Source: an uncultured Faecalibacterium sp. (GTDB taxonomy: Bacteria; Bacillota; Clostridia; Oscillospirales; Ruminococcaceae). Taken from it: a stretch of 64,000 nucleotides of DNA. Shown piece by piece: positions 8,102-15,650 of this stretch; the stretch's first letter is position 1, and each line of letters opens with the position of its first letter. The notes beneath the pieces are model-generated. The model ran no database searches. It was not told the origin of the DNA and saw only the letters and a list, made by a program, of their open reading frames with translations. The DNA is taken from NCBI GenBank assembly GCA_934548045.1, contig CAKTEM010000010.1, forward strand, positions 1 to 64,000. Reading direction: 5' to 3'. The position numbers were made by a program, and so were the translations under genes.

Positions 8102-9604
8102 ATGCAGAGAAGTGCAGGCATTTTACTGCCCATCAGCAGTCTGCCGTCCCCTTACGGCATCGGCTGCTTCTCGCAGGAAGCATACGATTTTGTGGATTGG
8201 CTCAAGGAAGCAGGCCAGACCTACTGGCAGATCCTGCCGCTGGGCGTGACCAGCTACGGTGACAGCCCGTATCAGAGCTTTTCCGCATTTGCGGGCAATC
8301 CGTATTTCATCAGCCTTGATGCACTGGTGGAAGAGGGCGTGCTGACCAGCGAAGAATGCAAAAAGGCAAACTTTGGCCGCAAGGCAGACGACATCGATTA
8401 CAAAAAGCTGTACGAAGCACGTGGCCGTCTCCTGCGGCTGGCCTACTCCCGCAGCGACATTGGCCACAACGAAGCGTTCACCGCGTTCTGCGAGAAAAAC
8501 AAGTGGTGGCTGGACGATTTTGCCCTGTTCATGGCAGTCAAGGGCCGCTTTGAGGGCAAGCCGTGGATCGAGTGGGCCGAAGACATCCGCCTGCGTTGGC
8601 AGCCCGCCATGGACTATTACCGCCGGGAATTGTATTTTGAAGTGGAGTATTACAAGTATCTTCAGTTCAAATTCGACCAGCAGTGGCGCAAGCTGAAAGC
8701 CTACGCTAACAGCAAAGGTATCCAGATCATCGGCGATATCCCCATCTATGTAGCGCTGGATTCTGCGGACGCATGGGCAAATCCCAGCCTGTTCCAACTG
8801 GACAAAGAGAACATTCCCACTGCTGTGGCCGGTGTTCCGCCGGATGGCTTTTCGCCCACCGGTCAGCTTTGGGGCAATCCGCTTTACCGCTGGGAAGCAC
8901 ACCGGGAAACGGGCTATCAATGGTGGATTACCCGCCTATGGTACTGCTTCGAACTGTATGATGTAGTGCGCATCGACCACTTCCGCGGCTTCGATGAGTA
9001 TTTCTCCATTCCCTACGGCAGCGACACCGCCGCCCCGGGCCACTGGGAAAAAGGCCCCGGCATCGAACTGTTCCGTGTCGTGGAGCAGGCGCTGGGCAAG
9101 CGGAACATCATTGCAGAAGACCTTGGCTACATGAGCGACACCGTGCGCCAGCTGGTGCGGGACAGCGGCTTCCCCGGCATGAAGGTGCTGGAATTTGCTT
9201 TTGACTCCCGCGATACTGGCAGTGCCAGCGACTACCTGCCCCACAACTACCCTGTGAACAGTGTGGCCTACACCGGCACCCACGATAACGAAACGCTGGT
9301 GTCGTGGTATCAGACCATCACTCCAGCTGAGCGTGCTATGGTGCGGGATTATCTGTACGATTACACCACCCCGGAGGAGCAGCTTTATAAGAGCATGATT
9401 GCCCTAATTCTGCGCAGTGCGGCGGCTACCTGCATCGTTCCTATGCAGGACTGGCTGGGGTTGGATAATACAGCGCGTATCAATAAGCCCTCCACCGTGG
9501 GCACAAACTGGCGCTGGCGGCTGAAAAAGACCCAGCTGACCAAGAAGCTCCAGAAAGAAATCTGCCAGATGACCACCCACTATGGACGGATGAACTGGTC
9601 GTAA
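8102..9604 (+). CDS. malQ: 4-alpha-glucanotransferase (GH77), island copy
   Basis: This amylomaltase disproportionates maltose and maltodextrins in the cytoplasm. The 500-residue product has all GH77 landmarks: QILPLG and SPYQSFSAFAGNPYF, nucleophile Asp292 in RIDHFRGF, acid/base Glu339 in IAEDLG and Asp395 in GTHDNE. The start at 8102 follows AAGGAAGGG; a 14-codon upstream extension overlaps mapP. It lies 16 bp after mapP in the same operon, where it would convert maltose into glucose plus longer dextrins for GlgP. A second, clearly different malQ lies at 54601-56142. Confidence 0.95.
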   Translation: MQRSAGILLPISSLPSPYGIGCFSQEAYDFVDWLKEAGQTYWQILPLGVTSYGDSPYQSFSAFAGNPYFISLDALVEEGVLTSEECKKANFGRKADDIDYKKLYEARGRLLRLAYSRSDIGHNEAFTAFCEKNKWWLDDFALFMAVKGRFEGKPWIEWAEDIRLRWQPAMDYYRRELYFEVEYYKYLQFKFDQQWRKLKAYANSKGIQIIGDIPIYVALDSADAWANPSLFQLDKENIPTAVAGVPPDGFSPTGQLWGNPLYRWEAHRETGYQWWITRLWYCFELYDVVRIDHFRGFDEYFSIPYGSDTAAPGHWEKGPGIELFRVVEQALGKRNIIAEDLGYMSDTVRQLVRDSGFPGMKVLEFAFDSRDTGSASDYLPHNYPVNSVAYTGTHDNETLVSWYQTITPAERAMVRDYLYDYTTPEEQLYKSMIALILRSAAATCIVPMQDWLGLDNTARINKPSTVGTNWRWRLKKTQLTKKLQKEICQMTTHYGRMNWS

Positions 9605-9613
9605 CCATATTAA

Positions 9614-10021
9614 AATGATAGAACCCCATGTCTGGACTATCTGCGCACAACGGATGCATCTATAAAAGAGAGCATCGCGATCAAGCGTGCACTTACTTTT
9701 ATTTATGGCCATTATGATGAGAAGTTAACGGTGGATGATATTGCTGCGGCTGCATACATCAGTCGAAACTCATGTTTTCGCTATTTTCATAATTGCTTTG
9801 GAAAAACACCATTGGAGGTGCTCAACGAACATCGCCTGTCGGTCGCAGCTTCTTTGCTTGCGACTGATAAACCAGTTACAGAGATTTCCCTTGCCTGCGG
9901 TTTCGGCTCATCAAGTTATTTTGCAAAACTGTTTCACGCCAAGTTTGGAACAACTCCTCATAAAACAAAATGGATGCCTCCCTCTAAATTCAGGGAAGCA
10001 TCCATGATGGTGGAATTTTAA
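9614..10021 (+). pseudogene. 5'-truncated AraC-family regulator fragment
   Basis: An open frame without a credible ATG or ribosome binding site encodes only the two AraC helix-turn-helix units (IKRALTFIYGHYDEKLTVDD through CGFGSSSYFAKLFHAKFGTT). The sensor domain is missing: the frame hits a stop at 9611, directly behind malQ. Base composition is clearly more AT-rich than malQ. The last codons run into a 12-bp hairpin (9972-10003). A remnant left by deletion or transfer is more likely than a functional short regulator started from GTG at 9731. Confidence 0.75.
9972..10003. terminator. hairpin at the end of the AraC fragment
   Basis: GGATGCCTCCCT (972-983 of kilobase 9) pairs with AGGGAAGCATCC ending at 10003, with one mismatch and an 8-nt loop. 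There is no strong T-tract, so terminator function is uncertain. Confidence 0.4.
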
Positions 10022-10105
10022 TTGTTCAATTTTGAGCTGGTGTCCAGAAAACTGGGTACATATCAAGGTGCTTGCCGGGAGTTCTTTTACTTTGAAAACT
10101 AAAAT

Positions 10106-10189
10106 TTAATCTTCCAGTCTGCCATGGTCACAGCTAAGGGAAAGATAATGCTCCATCGCCCCACCCAGCACAAGCCGGGCATACTCCAT
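10106..10189 (-). CDS. 27-residue ORF with strong ribosome binding site
   Basis: ATG at 10189 is preceded at 8 nt by AGGAGG, and the frame encodes 27 residues (MEYARLVLGGAMEHYLSLS...). No family is recognised. The strong initiation site in otherwise degenerate DNA suggests either a real small protein or the intact 5' end of a gene whose body was deleted next to the putative attachment site. Confidence 0.35.
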   Translation of the reverse strand: MEYARLVLGGAMEHYLSLSCDHGRLED

Positions 10190-10287
10190 AGTAATATCCT
10201 CCTAGACTTGATTTTGGTGTTGGCCACTCAAACCAATGCCGTCAAGTCGGTGGTGGATAGGATGTTTTTTATTTGTCGGAGAGTAAG

Positions 10288-10319
10288 TGCACGGTTTCTG
10301 CACGGATTTTGCACGGTTT
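10288..10319 (+). repeat. three 11-bp-phased direct repeats (arm-type sites?)
   Basis: TGCACGGTTT, TGCACGGATT and TGCACGGTTT begin at 10288, 10299 and 10310, exactly 11 bp (one helical turn) apart. An inverted AAACGTGCA follows at 10322-10330. They lie 140-170 bp from the tRNA-Lys fragment. Tyrosine recombinases of the Tn916 type bind 11-bp direct repeats at a comparable distance from element ends, so these may be integrase arm sites. Confidence 0.5.
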
Positions 10320-10457
10320 CAAAACGTGCAGAGGGTGCTTTTCGATGCAAAATTCGACAAAGAGTGCGGAAAATTCAAAGCGAAAAATTACGCTGTTTCG
10401 ATTGAAAACTGCGGTAAATCGAAACTTCCAGAAATTGAGACGAATCTGCGGCTTGCT

Positions 10458-10502
10458 CTCTTAATCAGTGGGCCCAGGGTTCGAGTCCCTGGAGGTACAC
10501 CA
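10458..10502 (+). pseudogene. 3' half of tRNA-Lys(CUU), putative attachment site
   Basis: The sequence starts at an anticodon loop (CTCTTAA) and continues with the 3' anticodon stem, variable loop, T arm (CAGGG TTCGAGT CCCTG, 10475-10491), acceptor strand GAGGTAC, discriminator A and encoded CCA (10500-10502). The matching 5' anticodon strand, D arm and 5' acceptor strand are absent upstream, so this is not a functional tRNA. A duplicated tRNA 3' end is the classic scar of tyrosine-integrase integration. Its orientation places the element, and an intact tRNA-Lys, to the left. Confidence 0.75.
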
Positions 10503-10503
10503 C

Positions 10504-10544
10504 AAAAAGACGCCAAGTCATTTGATTTGGCGTCTTTTCTTTTT
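10504..10544 (+). terminator. intrinsic terminator behind the tRNA fragment
   Basis: AAAAGACGCCAA pairs with TTGGCGTCTTTT across a 9-nt loop and is followed by a T-rich tract. It was probably the terminator of the original tRNA-Lys gene. Confidence 0.85.
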
Positions 10545-10735
10545 GCAATTTTGCAGCGAAAAACGGAATAAACCGTGATTCTGCCACAATCTTCATTGAA
10601 ACTTATGTGCAGTTATACAATTCTGGGAAATTTTATGGATGAGTGAAATAATTTGAGCTTAAGCTCCGTTATTAGGGTGAGTTCATCTTTAGCGTGCAGA
10701 TTATTTTCACTTGATTTCATAAAGGAGTCCGAAAA
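10545..10735. other. AT-rich intergenic stretch
   Basis: About 190 bp between the tRNA terminator and the small membrane protein gene. No coding frame or recognisable RNA is seen; it must hold the promoter for the downstream gene. Confidence 0.4.
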
Positions 10736-10933
10736 ATGAGCTTTCTGATTGGATGTTTAGCAGCGGCCATCATTTTTGGCGGAATCATGTTATGCAAGGC
10801 AATTGACGCTATCCGGGAGTCAGACCAGAATAAAGCTTCGGAGAATAAAATCATTGCTGTGGTTTGCTTTGGTGGTCTGATGATTTCATGGTTTGCATTT
10901 TTCATGAATCTGGTAAACCAGATGGGGCATTGA
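10736..10933 (+). CDS. small two-helix membrane protein
   Basis: A 65-residue protein with two predicted hydrophobic helices (about residues 2-20 and 40-60) around a charged loop (AIDAIRESDQNKASENK). AAAGGAG stands 9 nt before the ATG. Its last bases overlap a second short frame in another phase (10888-11013). The family is not recognised; position beside an integration scar suggests accessory DNA. The site and clean hydrophobic pattern favour a real gene. Confidence 0.6.
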   Translation: MSFLIGCLAAAIIFGGIMLCKAIDAIRESDQNKASENKIIAVVCFGGLMISWFAFFMNLVNQMGH

Positions 10934-11013
10934 GTGAAATCATCAAGATAAAACCAATATCTGCCCGATGCCCGAACTGCAACAGAAGGCTGGATGAAAT
11001 CTTCAACATTTAA
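10888..11013 (+). CDS. possible zinc-ribbon (Com-like) small protein, doubtful
   Basis: A 41-codon frame starting at ATG 10888 overlaps the end of the small membrane protein and ends in ISARCPNCNRRLDEIFNI, resembling the second zinc knuckle of Mu Com-like proteins (RCPxCxR). Only one CxxC pair is present and there is no ribosome binding site. It may be the 3' relic of a Com-like gene. It overlaps the tetR-type stop by 4 bp. Confidence 0.25.
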   Translation: MVCIFHESGKPDGALSEIIKIKPISARCPNCNRRLDEIFNI

Positions 11014-11603
11014 AGGTCAGTTCCGGCGGAATCTGCCTTTTTCATTGTCTCCGGCAGGGAGGTAAGGAACATAAAGGAAAGATTATCCACCATCTGCTGC
11101 TTTTCATCGGGGGTATGGCTGGTGCGGAACCAGTCGACCAGCGTTCCAGCGAGGGCGTGAGTGTAAAAGTTACAGAGGAACCGCTTGAATTTCTCGGAAA
11201 GGTGCAGCTGGTTCTCTTTTTCGGTGTCGTCGATGAGATTCCGGGCGATCTGGGTGAAATCGTCGCAGAAAAACCGTTTCATCTCATCACGGCCCATGCT
11301 GTCGTAGGCGCAGTTCAGAAGGTGGGCGTTGGACTCGACATAATCCATCACGAACCGGAGTGCATCCTGCGCGTCGACGATCATGTTGAATTGCCGAACC
11401 ACTTCAAACGCGTCCTGCTCCAATGTCCACTTGAGCAGGGAATAGATATCCTCAAAATGGTAATAGAACGTCTTCCGGTTCAGGCCGCAGTCGGAAATAA
11501 TGTCGTTCACCGTGATTTTTCGCAGCGGTTTGAGTTCCATCTGACGCTTTAACGCCATCGACAGGCTTTTCCGGGTTTGCAGACTGGTTTCTTCATGGGT
11601 CAT
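11010..11603 (-). CDS. TetR/AcrR-family regulator
   Basis: The 197-residue protein has an N-terminal TetR helix-turn-helix (KITVNDIISDCGLNRKTFYY, about residues 29-48) and a helical C-terminal domain of the TetR_C/DhaS-like type. GGAGGAATCCCC precedes the ATG. It is divergent from the MMPL transporter, and the intergenic region holds a perfect palindrome that is probably its operator. The likely role is repression of the transporter operon until a lipophilic ligand appears. Confidence 0.88.
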   Translation of the reverse strand: MTHEETSLQTRKSLSMALKRQMELKPLRKITVNDIISDCGLNRKTFYYHFEDIYSLLKWTLEQDAFEVVRQFNMIVDAQDALRFVMDYVESNAHLLNCAYDSMGRDEMKRFFCDDFTQIARNLIDDTEKENQLHLSEKFKRFLCNFYTHALAGTLVDWFRTSHTPDEKQQMVDNLSFMFLTSLPETMKKADSAGTDL

Positions 11604-11679
11604 GGGGATTCCTCCATTGTTGATTTGAATTTATTATACAATTGTCCGGTATCTGCTTCAATGGATAAATGAACCCCAT

Positions 11680-11701
11680 TTGTCCGGCATTTACCGGACA
11701 A
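11680..11701. promoter_or_regulatory. TetR operator palindrome
   Basis: TTGTCCGG (11680-11687) and CCGGACAA (11694-11701) form a perfect 8-bp dyad with a 6-bp spacer between the divergent tetR-type and MMPL genes. A further TTGTCCGG half-site lies at 11642-11649 and a GGACAG at 11728-11733, so both promoters could be covered. Confidence 0.7.
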
Positions 11702-11788
11702 TTTCAGCTTTTGGGTATATTATTTGACGGACAGCTGTGGTACAATCCTTCTTGCAAAGAAAGACACTACCTGCACGGAGGTGCATCT

Positions 11789-13870
11789 ATGAGAAAATTT
11801 TATCAGCAAGTCGTCAAACATCCCAAGTTGATCCTGACAGGCTTTCTGGCGACATTTGTACTCTGCTTTTTCTGCCAGAACCTGATCCCGGTCAACTACG
11901 ACATGAACGATTACCTGCCCAAAGACAGCCCGTCGACCATTGCTCTGGAGGCGATGGACACGGAGTACACCGGTGGCATCCCGAACGCCCGTGTCATGGT
12001 GCAGAACGTGACCGTGCCGGAAGCATTGGAGTACAAAGAAAAGCTCCTCGACGTGGACGGTGTATCGGACGTGACATGGCTCGACGATGTGGCAAGCGTG
12101 ACGCAGCCGCTGGAATTCATCCCGGAAGCGACACGAGAGACCTATTATAAAGATGGGAACGCCCTCTTTTCGGTAACGGTTGAAGAGAGCAAGAACCTCG
12201 AAGCCTGCGAGGCAATCCGTGAAGTCATCGGCGACGAGAATTACATGGCAGGCAGTGCCGTGTCAACAGCAGTCGCAACGACTTCGACGCTCAAGGAGGT
12301 CCCGGTCATTGCGGTCATCGGCGTGGTGTTTGCAGCATTGGTGCTGTTCCTGACAACGACTTCATGGGCGGAACCTTTCATCGTTCTGCTGGGAATCGGC
12401 GTGGCGGTCATCCTGAACGCTGGCAGCAACCTGATTTTCGGGGAGATCTCCTTTGTGACGAACGCCGCAGGCAAAATTTTGCAGCTGGCTGTCTCGCTGG
12501 ACTACTCCGTTTTCCTGATCCACAGTTTTGAGGAGTACCGCAAACAGGATCCCGACCCCAGAGAAGCTATGGTGAACGCCCTGTGCAGTTCGACTGGCTC
12601 AATTTTCTCCAGCGGCCTGACGACGGTTATCGGCTTCCTCGCTCTCTGCCTGATGCGCTTCCGCATTGGCCCGGACCTGGGCCTTGCGCTGGCGAAGGGC
12701 ATTGCGATCAGCCTCATCGTGGTCTTCGTGTTCATGCCGGTCTTTGTTCTGGCGACCTATCCGCTCATCGACAAGACACGGCACCGCAGCTTCCTGCCCT
12801 CGTTTGAAAAGCTCGGCAAGGTCGTCTGCAAAGTCATGATGCCCTGCGTCTGCGTCTTTGCCATTTTTATCGCTCCCAGCTATCTGGCGTCCAATGACAA
12901 CAGCTTCTATTACGGAGCTTCCCATATTTTCGGCATTGAGACGCAGCTGGGTTCGGATACCGCCAAAATCGAGGAGACCTTCGGCAAAAACGATACTTAC
13001 GTCCTGATGGTTCCCAAGACCAGCACCGTCACCCAGAAGGAGCTGTCCGACCAGCTGCACACCCTGCCGCAGGTGACAAGCATCCTGTCCTATGTCGATA
13101 CGGTCGGCAGTTCGATCCCGGAGCAGTATCTGGACGACGCGACCCTCTCGAAGCTGAACAGCGAACACTATACCCGGATGGTCCTGACTGTAGACACAGC
13201 CTACGAGGGCGATGAGACGTTCGGACTGGTCGAGACGATTCGGAGCATGGCCGAGGATCACTATCCCGGAGAGTGGCTGTTAGCCGGTCAGGGCGTTTCC
13301 ACCTACGATTTGAAGGATACCGTTACGGCCGATATGGCCGAGGTGAACGGCATCGCCATCGGTGCGGTCTTCCTCGTTCTGCTGGTTACAATGAAATCCA
13401 TCTCTCTGCCCATCCTGCTGGTGCTGAGTATCGAGACAGCGATCTGGATCAACTTGTCAATCCCGTACTTCACTGACCAGTCGATCTTCTATATCGCGTA
13501 TCTTATTATCAGCTCTATCCAGCTGGGCGCGACGGTGGACTACGCCATCCTGTTTACCGACCGTTATCTCACTAACCGCCGGAAGATGAACAAAAAAGAC
13601 GCCGTGCAGGAGGTCATCTCGAGCTGCACCGTATCCGTCCTGACATCGGGCAGCGTGCTGACCGTCGTGGGCTTCCTGATGGGCTTCGTCTCGACCCACG
13701 GCCTGCTGGCACAGCTGGGCAGGCTGCTGGGTCAGGGAACGCTCTGCTCGGTCATCATCGTTCTGTTCGTCCTGCCCGGTCTGCTTGTCCTCTTTGACGG
13801 CCTGATCCAAAAAACTACCCACGGCGCAAGCCGTGCGTTCCTGAATGAGAAAAAGGAGAAAAACGCATGA
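11789..13870 (+). CDS. MMPL/RND-family transporter
   Basis: A 693-residue export permease of the MMPL (hydrophobe/amphiphile RND) type. It has an N-terminal helix, a first extracytoplasmic domain (about 35-175), a membrane block with sterol-sensing-like GKILQLAVSLDYSVFLIHSF, a second soluble loop and a second membrane block with QLGATVDYAILFTDRYL. The start at 11789 has GGAGG 7 nt upstream; the frame is open for 40 more codons without a site. It shares ATGA with the next gene. It probably moves lipids or amphiphiles; substrate unknown. Confidence 0.9.
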   Translation: MRKFYQQVVKHPKLILTGFLATFVLCFFCQNLIPVNYDMNDYLPKDSPSTIALEAMDTEYTGGIPNARVMVQNVTVPEALEYKEKLLDVDGVSDVTWLDDVASVTQPLEFIPEATRETYYKDGNALFSVTVEESKNLEACEAIREVIGDENYMAGSAVSTAVATTSTLKEVPVIAVIGVVFAALVLFLTTTSWAEPFIVLLGIGVAVILNAGSNLIFGEISFVTNAAGKILQLAVSLDYSVFLIHSFEEYRKQDPDPREAMVNALCSSTGSIFSSGLTTVIGFLALCLMRFRIGPDLGLALAKGIAISLIVVFVFMPVFVLATYPLIDKTRHRSFLPSFEKLGKVVCKVMMPCVCVFAIFIAPSYLASNDNSFYYGASHIFGIETQLGSDTAKIEETFGKNDTYVLMVPKTSTVTQKELSDQLHTLPQVTSILSYVDTVGSSIPEQYLDDATLSKLNSEHYTRMVLTVDTAYEGDETFGLVETIRSMAEDHYPGEWLLAGQGVSTYDLKDTVTADMAEVNGIAIGAVFLVLLVTMKSISLPILLVLSIETAIWINLSIPYFTDQSIFYIAYLIISSIQLGATVDYAILFTDRYLTNRRKMNKKDAVQEVISSCTVSVLTSGSVLTVVGFLMGFVSTHGLLAQLGRLLGQGTLCSVIIVLFVLPGLLVLFDGLIQKTTHGASRAFLNEKKEKNA

Positions 13871-15468
13871 AAACCAGAACCAGAATCGCTGCGGCAGGTC
13901 TGTCGGCTCTGCTGCTCTGCTCGACCGCTCTGCCGACTTTTGCGGCCGCTCCATCCACCGAAAAGGAAGAGGTCGTTTACATCATGACCGACGCCAAAGG
14001 CGGCGTGCAGAGCATGAATGTCGTCAATATCTTTGGCAGCGGCAGCGTGACCGATTACGGCGATTACACCAGCGTGAAGATGCTGACGACCAACGACCCC
14101 ATCACCCAGAACGGCGATGAAATTACGTTTACGACCGACGCCGACCGGGTGTATTATCAGGGAACATTGGAAAACCGGGAGATCCCATGGAACATCTCCA
14201 TCCGCTATACGCTGGACGGAAAGGACATCAGCCCGGAAGAACTGGGCGGTAAAAGCGGCAAGCTGAAAATCTACTTCACCGTCACCAAGAACGAAAATTG
14301 CGAGGGCAGCTTCTACGAGGACTACGCCTTGCAGGCGGCGTTTGCATTGAACACGGAAAAATGCCAGAATATCATCGCGCCGGATGCCACCATGGCGAAT
14401 GTGGGTGCGAATAAGCAGCTGAGTTATGTCATCCTGCCCGGCCGGGGCATTGATACCACCATTACCGCCGACGTCACCGATTTCGAGATGGATGCTGTGT
14501 CCATCAACGGCATCAAGATGAGCCTGAACATCAGCATCGACACTGACGGCCTGAAAGAGCATGTCGGCGAAATTACCGACGCAGTGGGGCAGGTCAACGA
14601 CGGTGCGTCGGCCCTGAGCGACGGCGCATCTCAGCTCCATTCCGCGACGGGTACCCTGAACAATGCCGCCAGTCAGCTGAACAGCGGCGTGAGTCAAATC
14701 GCAGACGGCGCAGAGAGCCTCTCAGACGGTCTTTCGGCCTTGAGCGAAAAGAGTGCCGACCTGCAGAACGGCGCGTATCAGGCCTTCGCAGGCCTGTGCG
14801 GCGCGGCGCAGACCATGCTGAACAGTGAACTTTCCTCGGCTGGCATCGCCGAAGTGACCCTCACCCCGGAAAACTACACCGAAACGCTGTCCGGCCTGAA
14901 AGAGACGCTGAACGGGATGCTGTCCGAGAACTGCCTTTCTAAGATATTCTCCAAAGCAGTCGAAGCAAAAGTGACCGCCGCCATCGGCAAGATCAACGAC
15001 CTTCAGACCCAGCTGGACAGCTTCCAGACCTTCTATGATGGCGTTGCCGCTTATACCGGCGGCGTGGACAGCGCGGCAGACGGTGCCGCCGCCCTGCGTG
15101 ACGGCGTGAACACCCTGCACCAGAACACCGCCACGTTGAAAGACGCCACCGGCCAGCTGAACAGCAAGACCGGTGAGCTGGCAGACGGCGCAAAGACCCT
15201 CTACAATGGCACCGAGACCTTTGCCGAGCAGACCAGCGGCATCGACGGCAAGGTGGATGAGCAGATCCAGACGGTTCTGGATTCCCTGACCGGCGGCGAC
15301 GAGGTGACCTCGTTTGTTTCTGAGAAGAATACCGACATCGATTCGGTGCAGTTCGTCATCAAGACCGCCGCCATCGAAAAGCCGGAAGAAACCGTCGTTG
15401 ACGAAACTCCCGTTGTCAAACGGACGTTCTGGCAGAAACTGCTCCACCTGTTCGGGCTGGATAAGTAA
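13867..15468 (+). CDS. secreted heptad-repeat protein coupled to the MMPL exporter
   Basis: The 533-residue protein has a signal peptide (about residues 1-27, LLLCSTALPTFAA), a beta-rich N-terminal region, then heptad repeats of the YhgE/Pip kind (DGASALSDGASQLHSATGT, QIADGAESLSDGLSALSEK) at about 235-300 and again at 395-460, and a basic/hydrophobic end (FWQKLLHLFGLDK). Its ATG overlaps the MMPL stop, showing coupling. A periplasm-like adaptor or surface coiled coil working with the transporter is inferred; the exact role is unknown. Confidence 0.8.
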   Translation: MKTRTRIAAAGLSALLLCSTALPTFAAAPSTEKEEVVYIMTDAKGGVQSMNVVNIFGSGSVTDYGDYTSVKMLTTNDPITQNGDEITFTTDADRVYYQGTLENREIPWNISIRYTLDGKDISPEELGGKSGKLKIYFTVTKNENCEGSFYEDYALQAAFALNTEKCQNIIAPDATMANVGANKQLSYVILPGRGIDTTITADVTDFEMDAVSINGIKMSLNISIDTDGLKEHVGEITDAVGQVNDGASALSDGASQLHSATGTLNNAASQLNSGVSQIADGAESLSDGLSALSEKSADLQNGAYQAFAGLCGAAQTMLNSELSSAGIAEVTLTPENYTETLSGLKETLNGMLSENCLSKIFSKAVEAKVTAAIGKINDLQTQLDSFQTFYDGVAAYTGGVDSAADGAAALRDGVNTLHQNTATLKDATGQLNSKTGELADGAKTLYNGTETFAEQTSGIDGKVDEQIQTVLDSLTGGDEVTSFVSEKNTDIDSVQFVIKTAAIEKPEETVVDETPVVKRTFWQKLLHLFGLDK

Positions 15469-15497
15469 AAACGAAATAAATCCGATAGAAACTGCAA

Positions 15498-15534
15498 TAC
15501 CCCCGGCACCTGCAACGGATGCCGGGGGTGTTTC
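15498..15534 (+). terminator. intrinsic terminator
   Basis: ACCCCCGGCA (15499-15508) pairs with TGCCGGGGGT (15520-15529), followed by TTT. It closes the MMPL operon. Confidence 0.85.
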
Positions 15535-15558
15535 TGTGCTTTGGGCGGTTTCCCGTGG

Positions 15559-15587
15559 TTGACAAACTGCAACCAAACCATTAAACT
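15559..15587 (+). promoter_or_regulatory. sigma-A promoter of gltX
   Basis: TTGACA (15559-15564), a 17-bp spacer and TAAACT (15582-15587) lie 64 bp before the gltX start. Confidence 0.75.
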
Positions 15588-15650
15588 AAAACATAGCTAT
15601 CCGCAAATTTTTTGCTTATTATGATATGAATGATAAAAGGAGCGTTTTAT

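Noticed and set aside
10447..10502. A complete tRNA gene
   Set aside because: The T arm and CCA end are perfect, but no 5' acceptor strand, D arm or 5' anticodon strand is found upstream, so only a 3' half is called.
10124..10571. Overlapping plus-strand frames across the tRNA scar
   Set aside because: They read through the phased repeats, the tRNA fragment and the terminator in several frames; the nucleic acid features explain the sequence better.
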